DNA of 23,584 bases, from positions 1 through 23,584 of the forward strand of contig JBGASH010000024.1 of NCBI GenBank assembly GCA_044229775.1, given 5' to 3'. Below, one piece after another: positions 14,236-23,127 of the stretch (within the stretch, counting starts at the first letter, position 1; every line of letters starts with the position of its first letter). A program made the position numbers and the translations under genes. This DNA comes from JAHEYG01 sp044229775. GTDB taxonomy: Bacteria; Bacteroidota; Bacteroidia; B-17B0; Aurantibacillaceae. The notes beneath the pieces were generated by a model. It was not told the DNA's origin and searched no databases. It saw nothing but the letters and a program-made list of their open reading frames with translations.

Positions 14236-15231
14236 TTAATACGACCCTTTGATAATGGCCGCGAGTTGATTATTAAAAGAAATATGCGGATTCATCCCCA
14301 TTCGCGACCTTAATTCACTATTTTCGTTGATTCCATTCATTTTTCCATCCACTGTCAATAAGTAATGGTACCCCATTTGCTTTGCGGTATCGATCACTTC
14401 CTGCGAAAAAGATCCATCAGGGAAAGCCAACGCCATAACCGGTTTTTTAATAATTTCCTCAAGCCATTTTTTTGACTCACGTAATTCAAATGTTAATTCG
14501 GTAGCACTTAATGTTTCCAAACAATTATGATAATAACCATGCGAACCAATGGTAATTAAATTTGAAGCTGCCATTTCTTTAATTTCCGCGGGTGATAATA
14601 ATTCCCAATAACCCTTCAGTTCTTCTGATCGCAAAATTTTATTCAGGTCCGGAATAGCTTTTTGCATTTTTAATTTATAATCGTATCCCTTTTGTTTAAT
14701 GCTTTCTTTTAAGGGAATTTTTGTTGCTTCCGAAACATATCCCGTTTTCCGCTTTAGGCTAAACCGTTCGCCCTCTATCTCAAATGGTTTTTTATACTTA
14801 TAAGCTGCAATATCTAAAACATCGGCCCACAAAATATCATTACCGGCGGCCCTCAGCGTTGTTATCAAAATGGTAGCAGGGATCTGATATTTTTCCAATA
14901 AAGGAAAAACGTAATGGTAATTATTAGCATAACCATCATCAAACGTGAGGCACAGCGTTGGTTTTTTAGAATGAAACTTTGCAGAGTAGTAATCTTCTAT
15001 ACTCACCACATGAAAATGTTCTTTAAAGAAAATAAGTTGTTCTTCAAACGCCTCGTTACTGATAAACCGCGAATTTATTTTGGTATTACCGGTTTTATCA
15101 ATACCATGATACAAAAGGATCCGTTGGAATGACGAAATGTTATCAACTGTAATTTTCGATCCCAAAAAATATTTCAGGTCACTGAAGCCGAGGCTTGCTT
15201 TTTTTTTAACCTTATCTACCACATTACTCAT
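14236..15231 (-). CDS. Polysaccharide deacetylase family protein (CE4/NodB)
   Basis: This is a NodB-fold carbohydrate esterase that removes acetyl groups from a glycan. The metal-binding motifs are TFDDGYANN (D98, D99) and SHGYYH (H231 and H235), with FPDG and the late LTVDG region also present. I chose ATG 15231, with 331 residues. A longer TTG start at 15255 would add MPLIRKSP, which is encoded within the 3' end of the ligase gene. With ATG 15231 the overlap with the ligase is only 8 bp (ATGAGTAA). No signal peptide is clear. Its place between the ligase and a glycosyltransferase indicates modification of the surface polysaccharide before or during assembly; the substrate is not known. Confidence 0.88.
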   Translation of the reverse strand: MSNVVDKVKKKASLGFSDLKYFLGSKITVDNISSFQRILLYHGIDKTGNTKINSRFISNEAFEEQLIFFKEHFHVVSIEDYYSAKFHSKKPTLCLTFDDGYANNYHYVFPLLEKYQIPATILITTLRAAGNDILWADVLDIAAYKYKKPFEIEGERFSLKRKTGYVSEATKIPLKESIKQKGYDYKLKMQKAIPDLNKILRSEELKGYWELLSPAEIKEMAASNLITIGSHGYYHNCLETLSATELTFELRESKKWLEEIIKKPVMALAFPDGSFSQEVIDTAKQMGYHYLLTVDGKMNGINENSELRSRMGMNPHISFNNQLAAIIKGSY

Positions 15232-16666
15232 GGGACTTTTGCGAATTAGCGGCAAGATCCAAACTTACTATGGCTGCAATGGAAACAAACACGGGCATGG
15301 CCATTTTATCGGTCTCGATAAACCCGTTAAAAAATGAATGAATAAAAAATGTTACCAATCCCAATAACACCACAAAGCAAGTGTTCTTTATTGCTTTGTC
15401 ATCTGTATGGTAGATCACTTTAATTCCTCTTACAAAAATGACGATCACCAGCGAAAAAAAGATCAGAAATCCAATAATACCTTCTTCACACAAATAATTC
15501 AAATACTCGGAGTGGGCATGTCCTTTGTTTCCGGTGTATGTGCTTATCACCGTTATATCGTTACTTAACTGATAGGAACCGTAAAAGAACTGGTAAGTAC
15601 CCGGACCAAAGCCCAACCAGGGTTTATCTAAGAACATTCTCCAGGCGCATTTCCAGCGGTTCAGGCGTTCGGTATTGGAAACATCCGTTTTAACATTGGC
15701 CATAGATCGTAAATGGGTGGCCACATCGGCCTTGTGGCTCACCTCTTTGGTATTGGTGAATGCATTTGTAATATCATTTTTCAAAACCAGCGCGGTAACC
15801 GAAATGATCAGGGCCATTCCGATCAAATAGATCTTTTTCGGTTTGACCACAATCAGAAAATAAACCATCGTTGAAATTCCTAATCCCAGCCATGCCGCTC
15901 GTGAATAAGAAAGAAAAGCCGCTAAACAAAATAACAGAAAAATTGTCAGGAGCAATGCGCGCGTAACCAGTTTTTGACGCGCCACTACCGAATTATAAAA
16001 TAAGAACGGAATAAAAAACACCAGTGCCGCGCCATAAATGGTGTGATCGTTATAAAATGGCTCGCAGGCCTTTGTTGAGCCTAACGACGAGAAAGCAGTG
16101 GAAGAATGCTTAACCAAAGTATATAAAATGGGAAATATCATTCCCAAGCAAATTAAGAGATAAGCTTTGAGTATGTTTCGTTTATTAAGTTTGAATAACT
16201 CAAAGAACAAAACATAATATACTAAAACGTAAATTACTCTTACCACAAACCGCTTTAAAGAAACTTCCGGTTTGGCACTTGTACAACTGGTAATGAGCAT
16301 CCAGGTTAGATCGGCTAAGATCAAAATACTAATAGGATGGTATAAAAATTCTTTTTTAAAGCGGTGGTTCATTATGATCCTAATACAAAAATAAACGGCC
16401 AGTACAACACACAAACCTTCGGAAGGGAGATTTATAGTGGCCGAATCGCCAATTGGAACAGAGATACTGAAAGGCACCAAAAAACAGAGGGCGTATAAAA
16501 GTAATTCCTTATACAGCAAAAGCGCAGCCAGTACCACTACAGATGCCACCACCGCGATTATAGTCACGGTTAAAGTTTGTTCACGAAAGATCAATGACAC
16601 GTTTAACAAGAAAACTATTAAACAGATCACAATAATATCTATTTTGTTCTTTAACTGAACGAGCAT
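15224..16666 (-). CDS. O-antigen ligase / Wzy-type membrane protein
   Basis: At 480 residues the protein is mostly hydrophobic with about ten or more predicted membrane segments. The family mark is SYSRAAWLGLGISTMVYF in the middle. A long periplasmic loop follows with ERLNRWKCAWRMFLDKPWLG and FGPGTYQFFYG. Then KGHAHSEYLNYLCEEGIIGF lies near the last segments; the conserved H and E in HAHSEYL are typical of O-antigen ligase/polymerase. The enzyme would join polysaccharide to a lipid acceptor, or polymerise repeat units, at the periplasmic face of the inner membrane. Whether ligase or polymerase cannot be told from sequence alone. It is followed directly by the deacetylase and preceded by the Wzz-like gene with a 12-nt gap. 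Confidence 0.9.
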   Translation of the reverse strand: MLVQLKNKIDIIVICLIVFLLNVSLIFREQTLTVTIIAVVASVVVLAALLLYKELLLYALCFLVPFSISVPIGDSATINLPSEGLCVVLAVYFCIRIIMNHRFKKEFLYHPISILILADLTWMLITSCTSAKPEVSLKRFVVRVIYVLVYYVLFFELFKLNKRNILKAYLLICLGMIFPILYTLVKHSSTAFSSLGSTKACEPFYNDHTIYGAALVFFIPFLFYNSVVARQKLVTRALLLTIFLLFCLAAFLSYSRAAWLGLGISTMVYFLIVVKPKKIYLIGMALIISVTALVLKNDITNAFTNTKEVSHKADVATHLRSMANVKTDVSNTERLNRWKCAWRMFLDKPWLGFGPGTYQFFYGSYQLSNDITVISTYTGNKGHAHSEYLNYLCEEGIIGFLIFFSLVIVIFVRGIKVIYHTDDKAIKNTCFVVLLGLVTFFIHSFFNGFIETDKMAMPVFVSIAAIVSLDLAANSQKSHE

Positions 16667-16678
16667 CCTAAAATAACT

Positions 16679-17623
16679 TTATGGCTCCTGCCTTCTCTTT
16701 CTAAAGGCAATAAAAATTATGGTGAGAAGATCTCCTACAAGAATAGCGCCTAAAATATTAACGGTATAAGAAGGAAAAACTTTTTTATAAGAAGGTTCGC
16801 CCCTATCAATAATATAAATTCCTGGCACCGGATTATCCAAAATATTTTTGATCTTCTTTAACTTTACTTCAAAATCATTGTTCTTTTCGAGGTGGTAGCG
16901 GTATTGCAAAATACAAGCTCCTAATTCCAAATTCTCTTTTCCATTATTCTTTATGTTTGACACCTGCTCAAAATTAAAACTCAATTGCGTATTTGGTGCC
17001 AGTAACACCAAACTGGAAATATTCAGATTTTGAAGATCGTTCCTTAAAATATTCAGCAACGAATCGGTAATATATTTCTCAGAAGAATATTCATCCCATG
17101 TTTTGTTATAGGATAACATGATGTTTTGTTTATAGATCTTTTCACGCACCTTATCGGCCACTTTAAGAATATAATTAACGATGCCCGACGACATCTCAGG
17201 ATCTTTAGTTTGTGCCGTAACCTGAATGGACATGTATTGGGTTCGGGTAAAATCAATATCTCTTCTAAATCTCTTATTCAGTTTATACAACCAATCTTTT
17301 TCGTTCTTATCGAGGCCGTAATATTTTAGCAGGTCGAATTTGGCTATGACTGAATCACGGATCTCGGCCGATTGCAAAATTTGTAAAAGGCGATCGGCCT
17401 CCACATCGTATCCAAAATTGGGATTATCCACATTATAATCTAACGACAAACTGGCCGGCGGATAAATAATGGCCGTTGAGCTGTATTCTTTTGGGATCAT
17501 TAAGGTAAGACCGCCCGAAATAATTGCGCAAGCTAATGTTACAACCAGCAACTTTTTTCCATTGGCTACTAAGAAATCTACGGCTTGATTAAATTCGTTC
17601 TTTTGTTCGGAAGGTGAAAGCAT
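16679..17623 (-). CDS. Wzz-type chain-length determinant protein
   Basis: At 314 residues this has a membrane segment near the N-terminus (about 24-44, LLVVTLACAIISGGLTLMIP), then the Wzz-type beginning KEYSSTAIIYPPASLSLDYN. A long helical periplasmic region follows and a second membrane segment lies near the C-terminus (ILGAILVGDLLTIIFIAFRK, just before the end). There is no cytoplasmic tyrosine-kinase domain. Such proteins set the length of polymerised surface polysaccharide. The first gene of the - strand run, it starts at ATG 17623 with an 89-bp divergent gap to the radical SAM gene. Confidence 0.85.
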   Translation of the reverse strand: MLSPSEQKNEFNQAVDFLVANGKKLLVVTLACAIISGGLTLMIPKEYSSTAIIYPPASLSLDYNVDNPNFGYDVEADRLLQILQSAEIRDSVIAKFDLLKYYGLDKNEKDWLYKLNKRFRRDIDFTRTQYMSIQVTAQTKDPEMSSGIVNYILKVADKVREKIYKQNIMLSYNKTWDEYSSEKYITDSLLNILRNDLQNLNISSLVLLAPNTQLSFNFEQVSNIKNNGKENLELGACILQYRYHLEKNNDFEVKLKKIKNILDNPVPGIYIIDRGEPSYKKVFPSYTVNILGAILVGDLLTIIFIAFRKRRQEP

Positions 17624-17712
17624 AATTAATTTTAAGTGAAAATAAATTAAATTTTTGGAAAAATGAAGAATTAACTTCAGTAAAAATTGATTAGATTAGA
17701 GCATCGCTAATT

Positions 17713-19215
17713 ATGAGGCCCAAAGTACTACTTTTCAATCCGCGCAGCTCCCGTTCAAAACCGCGGATCCCCAATAGCATTTTGCAAGTAGCCGCTTCCA
17801 TTCATCCGGCCTATGAAGTTATTTTTGTGGATGGTAATCTAGAAAGCGACCCTGAAAAAAAGATCATCGATTATTTAAAGAACAACGCCGTTTCTGTTTT
17901 CGGCTGTACGGTTATGCCCGGACCTCAATTACAACAGGCCATCCCTATCACAAAAAAAATAAAAGCACTTTTTCATGAGGTAAAAACCATTTGGGGTGGC
18001 TATTTCCCTTCAAACCAGCCCGAACCGGTTTTAAATTCGGGATATGTGGATGTAATTGTGAATGGCATGGGTGATAAATGTTTTTTACAACTCCTGCAAG
18101 CATTCGAAACCAATTCGGCACTTGACGCTATTCCTAACCTTATTTTTAAAAAGGACAACGATATCATCTTCACTAAAAAAGACGAGATCTATGATCCTGA
18201 CCAATTGCCACCGTTACCTTATCAAAAACTCAGCGAATTTTACGATCTTAAAAATTATCTCGGAAAAACGTATTTAGGAAGTAAAACCATAGCGTATCAC
18301 AGCAGTTTTGGTTGTCCGTTCACCTGTTCGTTCTGCGCGGTGGTGCCAATTTATAACGCCCGCTGGAAAGGACAAAGCGCACAAACCATTTACCAAAATA
18401 TCACTTATTTAAAATCGCAATTTGGCGGTAACGCCATTGAATTTCACGACAACAATTTTTTTGTTTCAGAAAAAAGAACCTTGGAGTTCAGTCGGCTCAT
18501 CAAAAACGAAAACATGGTGTGGTGGGGCGAAGGACGTATTGATACCATTGACAAATATCAGGATGATACTTTAAAACAAATGCGGGAAGCAGGTTGTAAA
18601 ATGATCTTTTTTGGCGCTGAAACCGGTAATGATGCCGTTCTAAAAAAGATGGATAAAGGCGGGACGCAAAGTGGAGAACAGATCCTGCGTTTTGCAGAGC
18701 GTATCGCTAAGTTTGATATCATACCCGAATATTCATTTGTGCTTGGAACCCCGGGTGCCAATGAAGTAGAAGTAAACAAACAAATAGATGAGGACATTGA
18801 ATTCATTAAAAAAATAAAACGCGTCAATCCCGCTACCGAGATCATTATTTATGTTTACAGTCCGGTTGCGGTTAAAGATTCTGAAATGTACAAAGCCGTT
18901 ATAGGAGCAGGCTTCTCTTTCCCAAAAAAGCTCGAAGAGTGGATCTCGCCCGAATGGGAAAATTTTGATCTGCGAAAAAATCCTTTAACGCCGTGGTTAA
19001 AACCGTACATGATCGATAAGATAAAGAACTTTGAAACCGTATTGAACGGCTACTACCCTACTGTTTCCGATATTCGTTTATCAAAAATTCAAAAACAGCT
19101 TATTAAATTATACAGCTCGCCCCGTTACCATTTGCATATGCATAAATTTCCTGTTGGAATAAAAGCTTTGCAAAAACTATGGAAGTACCGCCAACCCGAA
19201 ATAGAAGGTTTTTAA
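17713..19215 (+). CDS. B12-binding-domain radical SAM protein
   Basis: This 500-residue protein has an N-terminal Rossmann-like cobalamin-binding-type domain (about 1-135, KVLLFNPRSSRSKPRIP, TIWGGYFPSNQPEPVL, VDVIVNGMGDK). It lacks the DxHxxG motif, so B12 binding through a histidine is doubtful. The radical SAM domain has C201, C205 and C208 in SSFGCPFTCSFCAV, which bind the 4Fe-4S cluster. GAETGNDAVLKKMDKGGT lies further on. The reaction and substrate are unknown: related enzymes are methyltransferases or C-C bond forming enzymes. Gene one of the five-gene + operon, its TAA overlaps the ancestral ATG of the next gene (TAATG at 19213-19217). Confidence 0.88.
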   Translation: MRPKVLLFNPRSSRSKPRIPNSILQVAASIHPAYEVIFVDGNLESDPEKKIIDYLKNNAVSVFGCTVMPGPQLQQAIPITKKIKALFHEVKTIWGGYFPSNQPEPVLNSGYVDVIVNGMGDKCFLQLLQAFETNSALDAIPNLIFKKDNDIIFTKKDEIYDPDQLPPLPYQKLSEFYDLKNYLGKTYLGSKTIAYHSSFGCPFTCSFCAVVPIYNARWKGQSAQTIYQNITYLKSQFGGNAIEFHDNNFFVSEKRTLEFSRLIKNENMVWWGEGRIDTIDKYQDDTLKQMREAGCKMIFFGAETGNDAVLKKMDKGGTQSGEQILRFAERIAKFDIIPEYSFVLGTPGANEVEVNKQIDEDIEFIKKIKRVNPATEIIIYVYSPVAVKDSEMYKAVIGAGFSFPKKLEEWISPEWENFDLRKNPLTPWLKPYMIDKIKNFETVLNGYYPTVSDIRLSKIQKQLIKLYSSPRYHLHMHKFPVGIKALQKLWKYRQPEIEGF

Positions 19216-19250
19216 TGATCGATAATTTGCAAAGAACATATAGCCGTTGA
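19215..19250 (+). pseudogene. Out-of-frame original start of the methyltransferase gene
   Basis: ATG 19215 overlaps the radical SAM stop and encodes MIDNLQRTYSR before TGA (19248-19250). The stop appears because of a 28-bp tandem duplication; without it the frame continues into the methyltransferase with an ATG start as expected for this tight operon. Confidence 0.8.
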
Positions 19251-19276
19251 TAATTTGCAAAGAACATATAGCCGTT
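19221..19276 (+). repeat. Perfect 28-bp tandem duplication
   Basis: The 28 bases at 19221-19248 (GATAATTTGCAAAGA to CATATAGCCGTT) are repeated exactly at 19249-19276. Because 28 is not a multiple of 3, it shifts the frame of the methyltransferase gene. Two perfect copies point to a recent event or an assembly artefact. Confidence 0.97.
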
Positions 19277-19923
19277 TTATTGTAAAGCCGTATTTACAGT
19301 GGTATTTAAGTAAAAAGCGCATTCATGTTCACGAAAATTTGAAACTTCAGATCTATCCCGGCGTTTTTCATCCCGGGCATTTTTTTAGCACACGCGTACT
19401 GGTAAATTTCATAAAGGATCTTCCTCTTAAAGAAAAAAGATTTTGTGAACCGGGCGCAGGCTCCGGCATTCTTAGTTTAATTGCTTATCAACAAGGGGCA
19501 ACAGTTACTTGTTTCGACATAAATGAAAATGCGGTTAAAGGCATTGAGGAGAATTTTAGAAACAATTTCGCGAATGATAAATTGGATTCCTTTCAGGTTT
19601 TTCATTCGGACCTTTTTGACAAGGTGCCTTCGCAAACATTCGATGTGATAGTGATCAATCCGCCCTACTTTTTTGAAACACCGGCCTCAGCAGAACAAAA
19701 GGCCTGGTATTGCGGTAAGAACGGCGAATACTTTGAAAAACTTTTTTCGCAATTAACGTCGTACAGTGACGATAAGACCCAAATATATATGATCCTTGCC
19801 GACAATTGCGATATCAACAGAATTGAACAAATTGCTGACAAAAACCGTATTGTTTTCCACTTAGTGCATCAGGAAAAAGTTAAATGGGAAAATAATTGTA
19901 TCTTTAAGTTAATTCTAAAATAA
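19255..19923 (+). CDS. Class I SAM-dependent methyltransferase (NPPY type, PrmC/RsmC-like), start disrupted by duplication
   Basis: The SAM-binding loop EPGAGSGILSL is followed by the acidic DINENAVKGIEENF and by the catalytic NPPYFFET. NPPY is typical of N- or amide-directed methyltransferases (PrmC/HemK, RsmC, TrmN6). Substrate unknown; the operon suggests a role in a small molecule or lipid rather than in translation. As read, the only starts left are TTG 19255 or later sites; the native ATG at 19215 is cut off by TGA after the 28-bp duplication. With one copy removed the protein would be 226 residues with four more residues, MIDN. It has no other damage. The next gene begins 16 nt after its stop. 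Confidence 0.85.
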   Translation: MQRTYSRFIVKPYLQWYLSKKRIHVHENLKLQIYPGVFHPGHFFSTRVLVNFIKDLPLKEKRFCEPGAGSGILSLIAYQQGATVTCFDINENAVKGIEENFRNNFANDKLDSFQVFHSDLFDKVPSQTFDVIVINPPYFFETPASAEQKAWYCGKNGEYFEKLFSQLTSYSDDKTQIYMILADNCDINRIEQIADKNRIVFHLVHQEKVKWENNCIFKLILK

Positions 19924-19939
19924 ATTGGAGCGAAAACCG

Positions 19940-20854
19940 ATGAAAGAATTAACTCTCTCTGAAAAAGAACTTTCAGTATATAAATGCCTGGCGTATTTTG
20001 ATGTTTTTGAACATCCACTTACCTTGGAGGAGATCGTTGACTTTTGTGAAAGACCCGTTGAGGTGCAGGAAGTAAAAGCAATACTTAATACACTTATTGA
20101 TTCAAAAAAAATAATTCATATCGACATTTATTATTTTCTAAGTACATCGTCGGAAAATATCATTAAAAAACGAATTTTTAACGAAGCCAATGCCTTTAGA
20201 AAAAAAGATAAAGCTGTAAAGTATGCTCAACTCATTGCTAAATTTCCTTATGTAGAGGGCGTAGGTATTTCCGGGTCCTTCTCTAAGGGGGTTTTGGATA
20301 CGGATGGCGATATTGATTATTTCATCATCACAGCGTCTAACCGCTTGTGGCTTTGTCGGTCGTTACTCGTGCTTTTCAAAAAAATCGTTTTACTTAATTC
20401 GCGAAAATATTTTTGTGTGAACTATTTTATCAGCAGCGATAATTTGCATATTCCGGATAAGAACAGCTTTGTTGCTACCGAAATTAAAACCTTGCTACCC
20501 GCATATAACACCAAACTATTCAACGCATTTGAAGAAACCAATAAATGGGCCGGCGATTTTCTTCCTAATAAAGCTCCTTTCAACTATTCGTTATGTAACG
20601 ACGAGGTAAGAAAACCCATGCTTTCTAAATTCCTGGAAAGATCATTTCACCGGTCGTTAGGCGGGTTCTTTGACAATTTATTCTTTAGGATCACCCTTAA
20701 ACGCTGGCAAAAAAAGTTTCCTGATTTTTCGCAGGAAGATTTTGACCTTAATCTTCGCTCACGAAAAAACGTTTCTAAACATCACCCTCGCGGCTTTCAG
20801 AAAAAAGTATTGGATGCGCTTGATCAAAAAATGAACGAATTAATTTTGAATTAG
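19940..20854 (+). CDS. Nucleotidyltransferase-fold protein with N-terminal winged-helix-like region
   Basis: At 304 residues, the first 75 or so (ELSVYKCLAYFDVFEHPLTL, EEIVDFCERPVEVQEVKAIL) look like a small winged helix. A minimal nucleotidyltransferase core follows: GVGISGSFSKGVLDTDGDID with G112, S113, D124 and D126, the hG[GS]...DhD signature. Which nucleotide or acceptor is used is unknown. I chose ATG 19940 instead of TTG 19925 because a GGAG lies upstream at a usable spacing and the TTG immediately follows the previous stop. The TAG stop abuts the next start. It is conserved in many Bacteroidota surface-glycan neighbourhoods, to my memory, but no role is established. Confidence 0.8.
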   Translation: MKELTLSEKELSVYKCLAYFDVFEHPLTLEEIVDFCERPVEVQEVKAILNTLIDSKKIIHIDIYYFLSTSSENIIKKRIFNEANAFRKKDKAVKYAQLIAKFPYVEGVGISGSFSKGVLDTDGDIDYFIITASNRLWLCRSLLVLFKKIVLLNSRKYFCVNYFISSDNLHIPDKNSFVATEIKTLLPAYNTKLFNAFEETNKWAGDFLPNKAPFNYSLCNDEVRKPMLSKFLERSFHRSLGGFFDNLFFRITLKRWQKKFPDFSQEDFDLNLRSRKNVSKHHPRGFQKKVLDALDQKMNELILN

Positions 20855-20856
20855 TG

Positions 20857-22314
20857 ATGCGGGTTCTTTTTACACATTCGTATTTTCTGCACCTGGATCC
20901 CAAACAACTTGATGCGCAAACCCCTTATCCCCCATTAGGGACATTATATGCCGCCTCTGTACTTCGCGAAAATGGCTTTGAAGTGAAACTGGCCGATCTG
21001 CAATTTTCGAAAGATCCTACAGAAATAGAATTACACCTTAAGAACTTTAAACCTGACGTATTTGTTATTTACGACGATGGCTTTAATTACCTCACTAAAA
21101 TGTGTCTCACTAATATGAGAAACGCTGCTTTTACGATGCAGCGTATCGCAAAACAATATAATATACCTGTTGTAGTTTCAAGTTCCGACGCCACCGATCA
21201 CCTTGAAAATTATTTTTCTAACGGCGCTGATCATATCCTTATTGGCGAAGCCGAACAAACACTTTTAGAATTATGCACGCTTTTAAAAAATAAAAAAAAC
21301 AGTGAATTCAGGAATATAACCGGTTTAGCATTTAAAGAAAATACTGTTGTTGTAAAAAATTCGCCTCGACCGGTATTAAAAGATCTCGATCAACTCCCAC
21401 TTCCCGCCTGGGACCTGGTGGATATTACCCCGTATAAAAATACGTGGATCAAAAAACACGGTTATTTCTCATTAAATTTTGTTACTACAAGAGGTTGTCC
21501 TTATAAATGTAACTGGTGCGCAAAACCCATTTACGGTAATCGTTACAACTCGCACTCGCCCGAAAAAGTGGTTGGTTTAATTAAAGATCTCCAAAATAAA
21601 TTTGGGTTCCAACACATTTGGTTTAGCGACGATATTTTTGGATTAAAACCCCATTGGCTTGAACGTTTCGCTGAATTGATCACCAAAGAAAAAATAAAGA
21701 TCAGATATACGATTCAAAGTCGCGCCGATCTTTTACTGGAAGATAAAACCGTTGAATACCTGGCTTTGTCAGGATGTGAAACCGTTTGGATGGGCGCCGA
21801 AAGCGGATCGCAAAAGATCCTGGATGCCATGGATAAAGGCATAACGGTAGAACAAATACGAGCCGCCACTTTACTTCTTAAAAAACGCCATATAAAACCG
21901 GCGCTCTTCCTACAATTTGGTTATCCCGGCGAAACGATGAGCGATATTGAAATGACCATTAACATGGTGCACGAATTACTGCCCGAAGATATTGGCGTTT
22001 CGGTTTCTTATCCTTTGCCCGGAACGGTTTTTTATGAGAAAATTAAAAGTGAACTAAAACAAAAAGCCAACTGGAGCGATAGCGACGATCTTGCTTTAAT
22101 GTTCAAAAACAAATATTCTCCCGATTTTTACAAGCAATTGCACCGTTACGTTCATCAATCGTATCGTAGTAAGCAATCCTTATCCTTATTGCGTGAAACG
22201 CTTTCTTTTAAGCGGTCGGCGCAGGGCAAAAAAACAAAAAAGATCGCTTTGAGTCCCTATTATTTTGTGAACAGCTTGCTTCAAAAAAATAAATTACAAA
22301 AATTACAGCACTAA
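20857..22314 (+). CDS. B12-binding-domain radical SAM protein, second copy in operon
   Basis: The 485-residue protein has an N-terminal cobalamin-binding-type domain (about 1-145, TPYPPLGTLYAASVLRENGF, ILIGEAEQTLLEL). The radical SAM domain follows with C214, C218 and C221 in TTRGCPYKCNWCAKPIYG and GAESGSQKILDAMDKGIT later. It does not look like a recent duplicate of the other radical SAM gene: similarity is at the level of the family. The start could be GTG 20854 or ATG 20857; I prefer the ATG. It ends with TAATG overlap into the next gene (stop 22312-22314, start 22314). Substrate unknown. Confidence 0.88.
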   Translation: MRVLFTHSYFLHLDPKQLDAQTPYPPLGTLYAASVLRENGFEVKLADLQFSKDPTEIELHLKNFKPDVFVIYDDGFNYLTKMCLTNMRNAAFTMQRIAKQYNIPVVVSSSDATDHLENYFSNGADHILIGEAEQTLLELCTLLKNKKNSEFRNITGLAFKENTVVVKNSPRPVLKDLDQLPLPAWDLVDITPYKNTWIKKHGYFSLNFVTTRGCPYKCNWCAKPIYGNRYNSHSPEKVVGLIKDLQNKFGFQHIWFSDDIFGLKPHWLERFAELITKEKIKIRYTIQSRADLLLEDKTVEYLALSGCETVWMGAESGSQKILDAMDKGITVEQIRAATLLLKKRHIKPALFLQFGYPGETMSDIEMTINMVHELLPEDIGVSVSYPLPGTVFYEKIKSELKQKANWSDSDDLALMFKNKYSPDFYKQLHRYVHQSYRSKQSLSLLRETLSFKRSAQGKKTKKIALSPYYFVNSLLQKNKLQKLQH

Positions 22315-23126
22315 TGTCGGCCATCGAAAATACCACACAAGTTGAAAAAGCTTTTTCGAAACAGGCTCAAGCATTTGACGCTATATATAGAGAAGACGCT
22401 ATTGTTAATTACAAACGACAAAGGGTGCGCGAACATTTGGAAAAACAGCTGCAGCCTAATTCAACTATTCTTGAACTTAACGCCGGTACAGGTGAAGACG
22501 CGATCTATCTCGCTAAAAAAGGGCATCGACTGTTTTGCACCGACGTTTCGGAAGAAATGCTCGCACAACTGGATAAAAAAATTGATGATGAAGATCTGTT
22601 TGCTTCTATCACTTCTCAAAAATGTTCCTTTCTCGAGCTGGATACCATTGCACATCCAGTTAAGTACGATCACATTTTTTCCAATTTCGGTGGATTAAAC
22701 TGTACCGATAAGCTTGATACCGTTTTAAATTCTTTTAGCGGATTACTTGCTAAGAACGGATCGGTTACTCTGGTTATAATGCCTCCTTTTTGTTTATGGG
22801 AAAATTTATTGGCGCTTAAAGGCAATTTTAAAACGGCATTTCGCCGGTATAATAAAAATGGCGCGTCGTCGCATATAGAGGGGGTACATTTTAAAAGTTG
22901 GTATTATACACCTGATCACATTATAAACTATTTGAAAAACGATTTTACCGTTACGCATCTCGAAGGTTTATGTACTTTGGTTCCGCCCTCATACCTTAAA
23001 AATTTTCCGGTTAAATTTCCGCGATCATTTGAATTGCTAAAAAAAGCGGAAGCTAAACGCAGCGTCAGTTGGCCGTGGAAGAATAGCGGTGATTACTTCA
23101 TTATTTCGCTGAAAAAAAAGAATTGA
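22314..23126 (+). CDS. Class I SAM-dependent methyltransferase (type 11-like)
   Basis: At 270 residues it has the SAM loop ILELNAGTGEDAIYLAKKG, then CTDVSEEMLAQL and the LDTIAHPVKYDHIFSNFGGL region. It resembles small-molecule methyltransferases rather than rRNA enzymes. The start ATG overlaps the stop of the preceding radical SAM gene by one base. It ends one base before the stop of the convergent T9SS cargo gene. The acceptor is unknown. Confidence 0.88.
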   Translation: MSAIENTTQVEKAFSKQAQAFDAIYREDAIVNYKRQRVREHLEKQLQPNSTILELNAGTGEDAIYLAKKGHRLFCTDVSEEMLAQLDKKIDDEDLFASITSQKCSFLELDTIAHPVKYDHIFSNFGGLNCTDKLDTVLNSFSGLLAKNGSVTLVIMPPFCLWENLLALKGNFKTAFRRYNKNGASSHIEGVHFKSWYYTPDHIINYLKNDFTVTHLEGLCTLVPPSYLKNFPVKFPRSFELLKKAEAKRSVSWPWKNSGDYFIISLKKKN

Positions 23127-23127
23127 T

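Noticed and set aside
15232..15255. TTG start of the deacetylase at 15255
   Set aside because: The extra residues lie within the ligase gene, and ATG 15231 gives the normal 8-bp overlap.
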